Assembly: GCA_031551125.1 (NCBI GenBank)
Contig: JAVBOB010000027.1
Coordinates: forward strand, 1-47,470
DNA: 47,470 bases
Direction: 5' to 3'
From: JAIRNF01 sp031551125
GTDB taxonomy: Bacteria; Bacteroidota; Bacteroidia; Bacteroidales; UBA932
Both the position numbers and the translations under genes were made by a program. This document shows, piece by piece, positions 23,604-31,597 of this stretch; position 1 is the first letter of the stretch, and each line of letters opens with the position of its first letter. The notes beneath the pieces were generated by a model. The model searched no databases and was not told the DNA's origin. It saw nothing but the letters and a program-made list of their open reading frames with translations.

Positions 23604-24737
23604 TTATCCAATAAATTCCAGGTAACTATTTTTATTTACGTTGCTGTAAATGGCGTTGGGATACGCGCTGCTAAACAATTTTGGTGCTTTTGCCTGTTTG
23701 TCGCCCCATTTAAATTCGAATGCCAACAAAGAATCAGCTGTTTCTTCAACCAAGTCAACTTCTTGGTGATCGTAGGTTCGCCAAAAGTAGAACGTTTTTC
23801 CCAACCCCTCGTTGTAGTTGGCTTTTATTCGTTCACCAATAAGGTAGTTTTCCCACAACGAACCAATATCTTGTCGAATAGCAATGGGACTGAAATTTCC
23901 TATAATGGCATTTCGTATTCCATTGTCGTAGAAGTACCATTTTCCTGCTTTGGTAACTTCTTTCCGAATATTTCGTGCATACGCTCCCAAGCGGTACACC
24001 ACGAAAACTTTTGAAAGCAAATCAAGATACTTTTCTACGGTGTTTTTGCTCATCCCGAGTTGTCGCCCCAGCTCATCATAGGAAACTTCGTTGCCCAGCT
24101 GTAGTGCGATTAACCGCAACAGCTCCTTCATTTTGCTCGAATTTTTCAATCCATCAACAGCAAGTATATCTTTGAGTAGGTATGCTCCTACAATATCACG
24201 CAGGTAATCTGCCTTACGCTCAAAACCGTTCATGATTACCACTTCGGGGTATGAGCCGTATATAAGCCGAGCTTCCAGGTTTTGCTTGGTTTGCAGGGGA
24301 GTTTCCAGCTGAACGATTTCCTTTTGAGAAAACGGGCTAAGGTGGAATGTGCTACTTCTACCTACGAGCGGTTCTCCGGTTTTATTCAGCAAATCGAAAG
24401 ATGATGAACCGCTTGCAATTACCCGTATTCCCTCAACCTCATCAACAATCAGCTTTAGCTTTGCGCCGATATCGGGAATATTTTGCGCCTCATCAATGGC
24501 AAGTAGGCCAACTCCATCGAAGATATGGCGATAGTTGGCAATGCTGCGATTTTCTAAGAGAGCAAGTGTGTCGTAGTCTTCGCCGTTTAGCATCATTGCT
24601 TTTCCGGAAAAGTCGCTGATAAGCTGGCGAGCCAAAATTGTTTTGCCAACACGACGAGCACCAAAGATCAGCACAACCTTGTTTTGTTCAATTTTAGTGG
24701 TTATGCGGTCTTGAAGTAACCGTTTAATGGTTTCCAT
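23604..24737 (-). CDS. AAA_14/DUF4143 ATPase inside a direct-repeat cassette
   Basis: The 377-residue protein has Walker A in VVLIFGARRVGKTILARQL, Walker B in GVGLLAIDEAQNIP and sensor-type IRVIASGSSSFDLL, then a DUF4143 C-terminal part with a winged-helix segment (YDELGRQLGMSKNTVEKYLDLL) and the PD-(D/E)XK-like end DHQEVDLVEE and LLAFEFKW. Such ATPases are abundant in Bacteroidota and in mobile regions; their function is not established. It starts 20 bp after a TATCTTTA promoter box at 24757-24764, upstream of which lies a 54-bp perfect palindrome. The whole block 23591-24855 is bounded by direct repeats, so the gene looks like a cassette that entered recently. A relative lies at 28764. Confidence 0.88.
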   Translation of the reverse strand: METIKRLLQDRITTKIEQNKVVLIFGARRVGKTILARQLISDFSGKAMMLNGEDYDTLALLENRSIANYRHIFDGVGLLAIDEAQNIPDIGAKLKLIVDEVEGIRVIASGSSSFDLLNKTGEPLVGRSSTFHLSPFSQKEIVQLETPLQTKQNLEARLIYGSYPEVVIMNGFERKADYLRDIVGAYLLKDILAVDGLKNSSKMKELLRLIALQLGNEVSYDELGRQLGMSKNTVEKYLDLLSKVFVVYRLGAYARNIRKEVTKAGKWYFYDNGIRNAIIGNFSPIAIRQDIGSLWENYLIGERIKANYNEGLGKTFYFWRTYDHQEVDLVEETADSLLAFEFKWGDKQAKAPKLFSSAYPNAIYSNVNKNSYLEFIG

Positions 24738-24756
24738 AGCTACCTGTAATTTACTG

Positions 24757-24764
24757 TAAAGATA
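24757..24764 (-). promoter_or_regulatory. Probable -7 box (TATCTTTA) of the ATPase gene
   Basis: One base from TAnnTTTG; 20 bp before the start of the gene and 19 bp from the palindrome at 24784. Confidence 0.4.
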
Positions 24765-24783
24765 GCATTTAATTTATGAGCTG

Positions 24784-24837
24784 ACTATTTTAGTGTAAAA
24801 ATCGTCATTGCAATGACGATTTTTACACTAAAATAGT
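24784..24837. repeat. 54-bp perfect palindrome upstream of the ATPase
   Basis: ACTATTTTAGTGTAAAAATC continues to a centre at TTG|CAA and returns as its exact complement, giving 27-bp arms and no spacer. It sits 46 bp before the ATPase ATG and overlaps the expected -33 region of its promoter. Confidence 0.95.
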
Positions 24838-24855
24838 ATTCTGTTAGTGATAAGA

Positions 24856-24970
24856 ATGTCTTTTCTCTTTCCATCTTTGTTCTTTTATCGTGCATCGTGC
24901 TACATGATACCATTTTTTACGCCACACTCTCATCCTCCGAGAAGGCACGAATGATGGTAAACACGTGACG
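24856..24970. repeat. Direct repeat copy B (partner at 23462-23590)
   Basis: Continuous with the intact 80-residue gene at 24917-25159, so this appears to be the original copy. Confidence 0.9.
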
Positions 24971-25159
24971 GTCGGAGATGTGAAAATCGTCGGCGGTGTG
25001 CACTACGGCATCGGTTTTGGGTTCTCCGGATTCGCGGTAGGCAAGGTAGCGCTCAAATATAGCAACGTTGCGTTGGAAGGTTTGCTTAAGGTAGCCTAAG
25101 CGTTTGAGCAGCTCGAGGTGGGCGGGGTCTAAGCCCTTTAGCTGGTGGTAGGTTGTCAT
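24917..25159 (-). CDS. Small protein of phage type, unknown function
   Basis: Starting at ATG 25159 gives 80 residues (MTTYHQLKGLDPAHLELLKR...). The protein ends with DFHISDRHVFTIIRAFSEDE, which looks like a helix-turn-helix. It resembles small proteins seen near terminase genes of Bacteroidales prophages, but I cannot name the family. Its last 17 codons and downstream DNA are duplicated at 23540-23590, on the other side of the ATPase cassette. Confidence 0.55.
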   Translation of the reverse strand: MTTYHQLKGLDPAHLELLKRLGYLKQTFQRNVAIFERYLAYRESGEPKTDAVVHTADDFHISDRHVFTIIRAFSEDESVA

Positions 25160-25229
25160 GCTGCAAAGGTAGGGCATGCGGGCGTTGTAGCATAGCAAAC
25201 AGGCGAGGAGTTATTGACGGGAAGCTTAC

Positions 25230-25350
25230 CGAACGACGAGTTGAAAGTTGAAAGTTGAGAATTGAGAATTGAGAATGAAATAGCATTAACGGTAGGCAAT
25301 AAAAAATGGATAACGGCTCAATGCTCATTATCCATTTTCAATTATCCATT
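25230..25350. repeat. GTTGAGAATTGAGAA repeat with inverted partner
   Basis: Tandem GTTGAAAGTTGAGAATTGAG words at 25240-25275 face CAATTATCCATTCTCAGC-type words at 25335-25358. Confidence 0.65.
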
Positions 25351-25359
25351 CTCAGCTAT

Positions 25360-25806
25360 TTAGTTGTCCTCTATCGGGGCGTAGCTTTTGCGGATGTTGG
25401 CATGGTTCTTACCATCGGTGTCAATGAGTACCAGCTCGGTTTCGCTAAGCTTGCTGATGCGGTACTTCCAGCACAGCTGCTTGCTGCTAGCGGGGTACAT
25501 GTTGAGGTAGAACGTTCCGCCATCTTCGGTAATGGTATAGGTGAGGCAGATCGCGCATTCTTGTGATGAGCGGGTTTCGCTGCTGCACAAGCTGATATCA
25601 TTATAGTAGAGCGCCTCTCCGTCTGAGCTGTAGCTCTCCAATCCCGTTTCGCTATTCCACGTACCCACAATACCGTGCTTGGCGCTGGTAAGGTTGGTAA
25701 GATAGCCTATAGTGGGACTGTAAATCACATCTGTATCAACAGCGTTTTCTGTGCTGCATGCCGTTAACGCTAAGGCTATTATAAACAGGGCTACTACTCG
25801 CTTCAT
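25360..25806 (-). CDS. Lipoprotein, unknown function
   Basis: The ATG at 25806 gives 148 residues with a lipoprotein signal (RVVALFIIALALTAC, lipobox Cys17). An earlier ATG at 25935 falls in the promoter box TACATTTG at 25933-25940 and is rejected, which leaves a leader of about 120 nt. The mature part has HGIVGTWNSETGLESYSSDGE and FYLNMYPASSKQLCWKYRIS, a pattern like lipocalin-type small beta proteins of Bacteroidota, with four cysteines. The function is unknown. Confidence 0.75.
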   Translation of the reverse strand: MKRVVALFIIALALTACSTENAVDTDVIYSPTIGYLTNLTSAKHGIVGTWNSETGLESYSSDGEALYYNDISLCSSETRSSQECAICLTYTITEDGGTFYLNMYPASSKQLCWKYRISKLSETELVLIDTDGKNHANIRKSYAPIEDN

Positions 25807-25932
25807 GGTAATTAGCTTTTGGTAGGGCGAAGCTAGTAAAAGGGGATTTTCACATTTTGCTCCTCCTGATTGGTAAATCAAGGGGTTGTGGTGCAATGCG
25901 TTATTACTAAATCGTGCCCAACGATTATGGTA

Positions 25933-25940
25933 CAAATGTA
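25933..25940 (-). promoter_or_regulatory. Promoter -7 box (TACATTTG) of the lipoprotein
   Basis: Matches TAnnTTTG; implies a leader of about 120 nt. Confidence 0.5.
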
Positions 25941-25989
25941 GGGTAAGTTTTCTTAAATTGTTCCGCCTTAGTGTTATTTTCTATTAATG

Positions 25990-26178
25990 GGTTGAGCAAA
26001 TAAAAAGCCCCCTAACCGCCAAAGGGGGAAAACAGGCATTGACGGCGCACGCCCCCTTTCTAGAGTGGCTAGGGGTGAGGTGTATGTGGCTAAAAGGCTA
26101 CTATGTGTGGGCAGATTGGCTTCGCCGAGCTTGTAAGCTCGGTTGCCACGGCAAAAAGCGCCTCGCGATGCAGCTCTA
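25990..26178. repeat. C-rich and REP-like repeats
   Basis: Holds CCCCCTAACCGCCAAAGGGG (26009-26028) and a unit CTTCGCCGAGCTTGTAAGCTCGG (26120-26142) whose relative occurs at about 30143; both are dispersed hairpins. No gene is supported. Confidence 0.6.
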
Positions 26179-27003
26179 TTAAAGAAATTTCACCCTATCA
26201 GCTAATTGAAGAAAATAGTCATTTGACCAAATATCCAAATCCTTTTGGTTTTGGATGAAAGGTAAAATATCTCGCTTTACCGTGTCTATGTTTGTTGACG
26301 CGAGCCTACCTTTCAACATGTTGGTAAAAGCTTCTTTATCCATATCCATACCGTTGAACTCTTTCGTTCGGACTTGTAAATGGGTAAAATCAAGGGAAAT
26401 GTTATGTCGTACATACCATTCAAAATCATACCAATCACGACCTTTTACCCGGGTTTTCCAATTGCGGAATAGCAATGCGTGCATTTTGCCTGCATACAAA
26501 TCCGGCAATGTAAAACAACGAGTCATAAACGAAAACGGCATCAAAGACAACTTTTGTTCGGTAGCAAATCCTGGCGGAGGGTTAACATCTACTTCAAGTT
26601 TGATTTTTATATTCTTTTCGGTCTTGAATTTAACGTCATATATCTCTGTGTTGTCTTTCAAAAATGCAGACTCAACTGTTGTTTCTGCCTTTTTCTCTTT
26701 TCGGGTAATAGTTATGTCGCGCCCTGCTGCTTTGAATTCCTCTATGATTGCAGGGAAATAGCTCTCCAAGTCAAAGTATTCATTTTTCTCGACCAACGAG
26801 AAATCCATATCTTCAGAAAAGCGAGGGAGTTCATGGAAAATTCTTAGGCAAGTGCCACCATAAAAAGCGGCTTTGTCGAAAAAACCGCTACGGTATAATC
26901 CGGCGAGTGTAATTTCTTGCATTACTTCATGTGTAGCATTTCTTTTTTGCTCACTTGTCTTAATATCATACCTCGCAAGCATTTGTTCAAATATATTCAT
27001 CAT
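26179..27003 (-). CDS. abiEii: AbiEii/AbiGii family toxin, nucleotidyltransferase
   Basis: From ATG 27003 the protein has 274 residues. It shows the nucleotidyltransferase motif YGGTCLRIFHELPRFSEDMD with GG and DxD, KLEVDVNPPPG with the third acidic residue, and the C-terminal DLYAGKMHALLFRNWKTRVK typical of AbiEii. AbiEii toxins transfer nucleotides (to tRNA 3' ends in studied cases) and stop growth during phage infection. The ATG overlaps the TGA of the upstream antitoxin gene (ATGA), so coupling favours this start over an ATG at 27060. No catalytic residue seems lost. Confidence 0.93.
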   Translation of the reverse strand: MMNIFEQMLARYDIKTSEQKRNATHEVMQEITLAGLYRSGFFDKAAFYGGTCLRIFHELPRFSEDMDFSLVEKNEYFDLESYFPAIIEEFKAAGRDITITRKEKKAETTVESAFLKDNTEIYDVKFKTEKNIKIKLEVDVNPPPGFATEQKLSLMPFSFMTRCFTLPDLYAGKMHALLFRNWKTRVKGRDWYDFEWYVRHNISLDFTHLQVRTKEFNGMDMDKEAFTNMLKGRLASTNIDTVKRDILPFIQNQKDLDIWSNDYFLQLADRVKFL

Positions 27004-27623
27004 TGCAATAGCTTTAGGAGTAAATTCAGTACCTCTTTCTTTTTCCCGTTCTCTATGCATTCTTTGATAATGTCGGAATCCATGGTTTCTAAGCTGGAAA
27101 TATCAAATCGTAAATCATCTTCAAGATACTTCAGCAACGCTTTTGTTGACTGAATTTTAAGCCGGGGAGTAGCTATTATCATATCGCACAGCGCTTTTTC
27201 CGGCGTGGCAATTAAGAAAGTACATTTATTATCAGCTGTCTGTTGCTTTATTCCAATGGAATAGTAGTCTTTATTGACGGCTATATAGTCAAAACCGCCA
27301 ATGGTATTTTTAAATTTCTTGGAACGGTTGGTTGTCATGGAGCGGATAGTATATACCTGTTCCGGGATTAGCCCGTAATAGCGCAAAGCACTCTCCATTG
27401 ACACATAAGATGGGCCAAAAATATGATTGGCGATTAACTCCACAGATAGTAGCAGCTTGCTTATATCTGGCGATACAACATACAATCCTCGCTTTAGGCG
27501 AATGATTTTTTTCTCCTTTTCAAGATTAGCAATTTTGTTTCGAGGAGAGCTATAGTCTGAGTAGAGAGAACGCAAAGCTGCGTAATTCACGGGTATTATG
27601 CCTAGCTGTTCAAGTCTTTCCAT
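27000..27623 (-). CDS. abiEi: AbiEi family antitoxin
   Basis: The 207-residue protein has an N-terminal winged helix (YSSPRNKIANLEKEKKIIRL then KRGLYVV), as in type IV AbiEi antitoxins, followed by the AbiEi body with SVELIANHIFGPSYVSMESA and FLIATPEKALCDMI. AbiEi neutralises AbiEii and represses the operon by binding inverted repeats in its promoter. It precedes the toxin gene in a 4-bp overlap. A TATATTTG promoter box at 27642-27649 leaves a very short leader. Confidence 0.92.
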   Translation of the reverse strand: MERLEQLGIIPVNYAALRSLYSDYSSPRNKIANLEKEKKIIRLKRGLYVVSPDISKLLLSVELIANHIFGPSYVSMESALRYYGLIPEQVYTIRSMTTNRSKKFKNTIGGFDYIAVNKDYYSIGIKQQTADNKCTFLIATPEKALCDMIIATPRLKIQSTKALLKYLEDDLRFDISSLETMDSDIIKECIENGKKKEVLNLLLKLLQ

Positions 27624-27641
27624 TTTGTCCTAATAACAGTA

Positions 27642-27649
27642 CAAATATA
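27642..27649 (-). promoter_or_regulatory. Promoter -7 box (TATATTTG) of the AbiE operon
   Basis: Matches TAnnTTTG 19 bp before the AbiEi start codon. Confidence 0.55.
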
Positions 27650-27659
27650 GTTATTTTTG

Positions 27660-28010
27660 CACAGATAGTTGAAAAAAATAAGAATAGCTATGCGGAAATA
27701 GCTGCTTTACGCGTGGCTGATTATAGTCCTCTTGCTTAGCGTAACCAACATTTCGGTAAAGGTAGCTACGCTAAGTGGGCTTAGTATTTTAGGCTAGCAC
27801 CTTGCTGGTGCATGGTATTTCTATCGGTTTTATAGCTTACGCAGCTACAAATTGTGTGGTGTTCCATGTAGTATTGCAAGCCCGAGGGGCTCAACGAGGT
27901 TAAATGCCGCTTAACAAAGGAGAATAAGCTGTATCTGAATATAATTACAACTAAAATAGTTAATTTTTGTGCTTAATAAATAAAATTATGAATTAATTTC
28001 GAATTGATTA
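27660..28010. repeat. Gap with inverted repeats
   Basis: CTTAGCGTA (27735-27743) pairs with TACGCTAAG (27767-27775), GCACC with GGTGC at about 27798-27812, and a CCCGAGGGGCTCAACGAGG / ATGCCGCTTAACAA unit at 27881-27918 recurs in form elsewhere (30333, 37757, 47310). No gene seen. Confidence 0.5.
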
Positions 28011-28019
28011 GAGAATTAG

Positions 28020-28027
28020 TACCTTTG
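28020..28027 (+). promoter_or_regulatory. Promoter -7 box (TACCTTTG)
   Basis: Matches TAnnTTTG; 28 bp before ATG 28056 and decides against the upstream start at 28032, which would leave almost no leader. Confidence 0.55.
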
Positions 28028-28055
28028 ATAATTGTTGACCCTAAAAATTACTACT

Positions 28056-28457
28056 ATGAAAAAGTTGATGTTTTTACTAGCAACAATGGTTATAGGGTTT
28101 ACCACAATGGCTGATGTGAAACCCGAAGTTGCCGATGCGCAACCGCAGCAAGCACAGGCGCAAGCGTTAATACCGGTGTATGCGCAGATAAAATGCTATT
28201 TATATCCGTATAGCCCATACGGTGAGTTTATGATTGAAATTTCGACTAAGGTATTCACAAATATTACGTACACGGTTCAATTTAGAGGGCATACAAACGG
28301 AACCTATCAGTTTGTGGTGAATCGTCTTACTAATTGGTCGCCGTGGTATGTTTTTCCAAATTCAGCAATGGGACAAGCACAGATCATTGCCGTATCGCCT
28401 GAGAGCGATGGAACGTATGACTATACGGCAGCCATTGGTGCCGAAATTGAATGGTGA
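28056..28457 (+). CDS. Small secreted protein, unknown function
   Basis: From ATG 28056 there are 133 residues, beginning with a signal peptide (KKLMFLLATMVIGFTTMA) and a Gln/Ala-rich linker (PQQAQAQA). The rest is beta-rich and polar, with paired Tyr and Trp (TNWSPWYVFPNS), suggesting a small extracellular beta domain. No family is recognised. A terminator follows at 28491. Confidence 0.65.
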   Translation: MKKLMFLLATMVIGFTTMADVKPEVADAQPQQAQAQALIPVYAQIKCYLYPYSPYGEFMIEISTKVFTNITYTVQFRGHTNGTYQFVVNRLTNWSPWYVFPNSAMGQAQIIAVSPESDGTYDYTAAIGAEIEW

Positions 28458-28490
28458 GTTTTTTCTGGTTTGGGTTTTTTAAGTGGAAGG

Positions 28491-28522
28491 GCCTCGCTTG
28501 CAAAAGCGGGGCTTTTCTTTTT
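28491..28522 (+). terminator. Terminator of the secreted protein gene
   Basis: GCCTCGCTT-gcaa-AAGCGGGGC followed by TTTTCTTTTT. Confidence 0.8.
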
Positions 28523-28545
28523 GGCGATATGAGATGTGCGATTCT

Positions 28546-28640
28546 GTTCGGCTTAGGTTGCACCTAAGTCGAGGTATTAATGTTAGGCTGTAGCCTACGT
28601 AAAATAGAACGACCGAGGCAGGAGCCTCGGCCGAACGGGG
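28546..28640. repeat. TTGCACCTAAGTCGAGGTATT repeat unit
   Basis: TTAGGTTGCACCTAAGTCGAGG then TTAGGCTGTAGCCTA. A near copy lies at 30205-30250 and a partial one at 22805-22835; both parts are hairpin-forming. Confidence 0.7.
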
Positions 28641-28702
28641 TGAGAGCTGAGAATGAAAAGCCCCCTCAATCCGATAAAGCAACATTTCATTCAAATAATG
28701 TG

Positions 28703-28710
28703 TATATTTG
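28703..28710 (+). promoter_or_regulatory. Promoter -7 box (TATATTTG) of the second ATPase
   Basis: Matches TAnnTTTG; followed at 28727-28749 by AAAATGT-N9-ACATTTT, an inverted repeat between promoter and start codon. Confidence 0.5.
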
Positions 28711-28763
28711 CCAAATGTTCGTTGTAAAAATGTGATTACATTACATTTTAATACTAGAAAATT

Positions 28764-30062
28764 ATGAAAAGAGAGGCGATACAGGAGCTAATCCGCTGGA
28801 AGAGTAAACCGGATAGAAAACCGCTGCTGATACGTGGAGCAAGACAGGTGGGCAAAACGTGGCTGATGCAGGAGTTTGGCAAAAGCGAATATGCCAAATG
28901 CGCGTATCTGAATTTTGAGAGTATGAAACCCTTACAGGCCTTATTTGAGCAAGATTTTGACCTCAACCGTATTCTCACAGCTATACAAATACAAACCGGT
29001 GTATCCGTTGATGCAGATACGCTGCTCATATTTGATGAAATTCAGGAAGCGCCGGCGGCCATCACTTCGTTGAAGTACTTCTACGAGAATGCTCCGCATA
29101 TTCACCTCATTGCGGCCGGCTCGTTGCTGGGTGTGGCCTTGCATGCCCATACCTCGTTTCCGGTGGGCAAGGTTGAGTTTCTCGAGCTGTATCCGCTCAG
29201 CTTTTACGAATTTCTTGCTGCAGTAAATCAGCAGCCGTTGCTCGACTTGCTGAGAACGCACGATTGGGTACTGATAAGCACGTTTCGCGAAAAGTACATC
29301 CAGCTTTTGCGCGAGTACTACTACATTGGCGGGATGCCTAAGGTGGTTATGTCGTACACGGATGGAAAGGATTTCAATGCTGTCCGAGAGCTGCAAAAAG
29401 AAATATTGACGGCTTACGATCAAGATTTTTCCAAGCACGCGCCAAACGAAATTGTGCCGCGTATTCGCATGATGTGGAATTCAATTCCTGCCCAGCTGGC
29501 GAAAGAAAATCGTAAGTTTATATACGGAGCCATGAAGCCCGGTGCGCGTGCCAGAGAGTACGAGCTAGCCATGTCATGGTTGGTAGATTGCGGGTTGGTG
29601 CATAAGCTAACTCGGGTTGCTAAGCCGGGTATGCCGTTGAAAGCCTATGAGGATACCGGCGCGTTCAAGCTGTTTACTGTTGATGTGGGGCTTTTAGGGG
29701 CAATGGGCGATATTGATGCCAAGACCATTATTAACGGCAATGCGATTTTTGAAGAGTTTAAGGGCGCCTTGACCGAGCAGTACGTTATGCAGCAGCTGGT
29801 GGTGCAGCGGGATATGGCTATCTTCTACTGGTCGTCGGAAGGCTCGCAGGCCGAGCTGGATTTTCTTGTGCAGCTCAACGGGCAGGTTGTTCCGGTTGAG
29901 GTTAAGGCCGAAGAAAACCTTCGGGCCAAAAGCCTAAGAGTGTTTTGCCAAAAGTTTACCCCTTCGCTGGCTGTTCGCACATCGATGTCCGATTTTCGCA
30001 AGGAGGAATGGCTAACCAATATTCCGCTTTATGCGGTAAGCGAAATAGCAAGCCTTGATTAG
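28764..30062 (+). CDS. AAA_14/DUF4143 family ATPase
   Basis: The 432-residue protein has Walker A in RGARQVGKTWLMQEFG, Walker B in TLLIFDEIQEAP and HLIAAGSLLGVALHA as sensor segment; the DUF4143 end has SEGSQAELDFLVQ and VVPVEVKAEENL, the PD-(D/E)XK-like acidic residues. Length is that of the full family. Relatives are common as single genes in Bacteroidota and their role is unresolved. It is distinct from, though related to, the one at 23604. An inverted repeat sits between promoter and start. Confidence 0.9.
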   Translation: MKREAIQELIRWKSKPDRKPLLIRGARQVGKTWLMQEFGKSEYAKCAYLNFESMKPLQALFEQDFDLNRILTAIQIQTGVSVDADTLLIFDEIQEAPAAITSLKYFYENAPHIHLIAAGSLLGVALHAHTSFPVGKVEFLELYPLSFYEFLAAVNQQPLLDLLRTHDWVLISTFREKYIQLLREYYYIGGMPKVVMSYTDGKDFNAVRELQKEILTAYDQDFSKHAPNEIVPRIRMMWNSIPAQLAKENRKFIYGAMKPGARAREYELAMSWLVDCGLVHKLTRVAKPGMPLKAYEDTGAFKLFTVDVGLLGAMGDIDAKTIINGNAIFEEFKGALTEQYVMQQLVVQRDMAIFYWSSEGSQAELDFLVQLNGQVVPVEVKAEENLRAKSLRVFCQKFTPSLAVRTSMSDFRKEEWLTNIPLYAVSEIASLD

Positions 30063-30064
30063 CT

Positions 30065-30410
30065 AGGCACGTATCACGACGCACGATGCATAATGTGCGA
30101 CACACGACACACGATGTGCGATAGCTTACTCCTCCCGTCATTGGCTTTGCCGAGTTCGTAAACTCGGTTGCTTCGTCGTTCCTCCTCGCAACTCCTGTTC
30201 GTCTTAGGTTGCACCTAAGTCGAGGTATTATGCTAGGTTGTAGTCTAGTAAAATGGAACGAGAGTAGCTGTTCTTGAAAAATTTCCTGTAGGGAAATAAT
30301 GTCAATAGGAATGCTGGCGTTTCGTATATTAACCGTAGCCCGTGGGGCTTTAATGGCGCAAAGGAATGAAGCGTGAAACGCTGATTAACAAAGGGAGCGT
30401 TGAGAGTTGA
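30065..30410. repeat. Repeat gap before the IS1-like gene
   Basis: ACGTATCACGACGCACGATG words (30070-30120), CTTTGCCGAGTTCGTAAACTCGG (30144-30166), the TTGCACCTAAGTCGAGGTATT unit (30208-30228) and CCCGTGGGGCTTTAATGG (30338). No gene is supported. Confidence 0.65.
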
Positions 30411-30416
30411 GAATCA

Positions 30417-31076
30417 TCAGTGGGTGGAGAGGCTGTACAGCTGCAGGCAGTAGTATAGCATACGCGCACTCTTGGTAAAGCAAAGCGTTTTGCGCGATAG
30501 CCGCTTGAGATGCGTGCGCAGCGTAAGGTTTTTGCGATCAATGTAGTTGGTGCAGCGTAGCTGTGTGCGGTGTATGCCGGCGGGTATTAGGTGGGCGTAG
30601 AGGCCCAGCCTGTCGGAGTAGATGCGCTTGGGTTGCAGCGCCAGCGCGGTGGCCAGCAGCAGCGAGAGGTTTTCTTTGGTGCGGCGGCCCACTACTACGT
30701 TAACAATGCGCTTGCTGCTGCGGTTGATGATGTACATTACCCACAGCTCGTTTTGCTTGCTGCCGCAAAAGGTGCGCAGCTCGTCCACCTCATAGCGCTG
30801 GTGTACTTCCCTGCGGGCGGGCTTTGTAAGCGTTGCGGCCATGCGCTCTATAAGCCGCTGTACGCTCGACTTGCTAACGGACAATAAGCGTGCAATGCTG
30901 CTAATGCCGCACCCTTCGTTGTTCAGCTTAACCACCCATTTGTACTTATTTAGCGGAATACGGGGCTTGCTGTAGCATGCTTGCTGGTAACGGTTACAAC
31001 CGTTGCAGCGGTAGCGCTGAACGTGCTTGGCGTAACCTTTCCGAACGCACGGGTGTTGGCAGTACTTACATATCAT
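30417..31076 (-). CDS. IS1-like family transposase
   Basis: A 219-residue single-frame protein with an N-terminal zinc ribbon (C3-x2-C6 and C24-x2-C27), a helix-turn-helix (GISSIARLLSVSKSSVQRLI) and an IS1-type catalytic core: RYEVDELRTF (Asp98), IYSDRLGLY (Asp155) and TNYIDRKNLTLRTHLKRLSR, where IS1 transposases have Glu (IER), but this protein has Asp180. The final position could weaken or abolish activity. Unlike enterobacterial IS1 the two regions are in a single frame, which is usual for the Bacteroidota branch. No clear element ends were found. Confidence 0.85.
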   Translation of the reverse strand: MICKYCQHPCVRKGYAKHVQRYRCNGCNRYQQACYSKPRIPLNKYKWVVKLNNEGCGISSIARLLSVSKSSVQRLIERMAATLTKPARREVHQRYEVDELRTFCGSKQNELWVMYIINRSSKRIVNVVVGRRTKENLSLLLATALALQPKRIYSDRLGLYAHLIPAGIHRTQLRCTNYIDRKNLTLRTHLKRLSRKTLCFTKSARMLYYCLQLYSLSTH

Positions 31077-31133
31077 GGCGAATTATTTGGATAATGAACA
31101 ATGGAAAATTTCTTTCAGGCCAACGGTCTGCAA

Positions 31134-31283
31134 GCAACAGCGTAGGGCAACGCCCTACAAATGGACGCAGCGAGTAGTAGCAAGCCCTGTAAGGGCGTAA
31201 GCATTTGGTTAAGGCTTGCGCCCTTACAGGGCTTATAACATACTTACGCCCAAAACCGTAGGGCAATGCCCCTACGCTGTTGC
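31134..31283. repeat. Nested 150-bp hairpin element
   Basis: Outer arms GCAACAGCGTAGGG (31134-31147) / CCCTACGCTGTTGC (31270-31283), a GTAGGGC-aac-GCCCTAC hairpin inside it, and inner arms AAGCCCTGTAAGGGCG (31182-31197) / CGCCCTTACAGGGCTT (31219-31234). All arms are exact. Confidence 0.85.
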
Positions 31284-31321
31284 TAAAAGGCTTTCAGCCT
31301 GTCTTCTATGCTATTCTGCAG

Positions 31322-31501
31322 GCAGGTGCAATATGGTACACTACGTTTTACGTATGTGTGGTTTTATTCGGGTTTTACGGCGTAAAAATACAACAGGGAA
31401 GGTAAACTACCTTCCCTGTTGGAAAAACCTATTTTTGTAACCTGTTGTTTGCCAGAAATTTTTGTAGTTAAAAATGGCGCAGGTGCAATATGGTACACTA
31501 C
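31322..31501. repeat. 23-bp direct repeats enclosing a palindrome
   Basis: GCAGGTGCAATATGGTACAC-TAC is at 31322-31344 and 31479-31501. Between them AACAGGGAAGGTA-aac-TACCTTCCCTGTT (31392-31420) is a perfect 13-bp-arm hairpin. Confidence 0.85.
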
Positions 31502-31597
31502 CGACAGCATGCCGCTGGAAGTCTGCAAGCTAAGCCGTAGTTCGAGAAGCTCCAGCTATTCCCCTCTCTTTTGGAGAGGGGCTAGGGGAGAGGCTCT

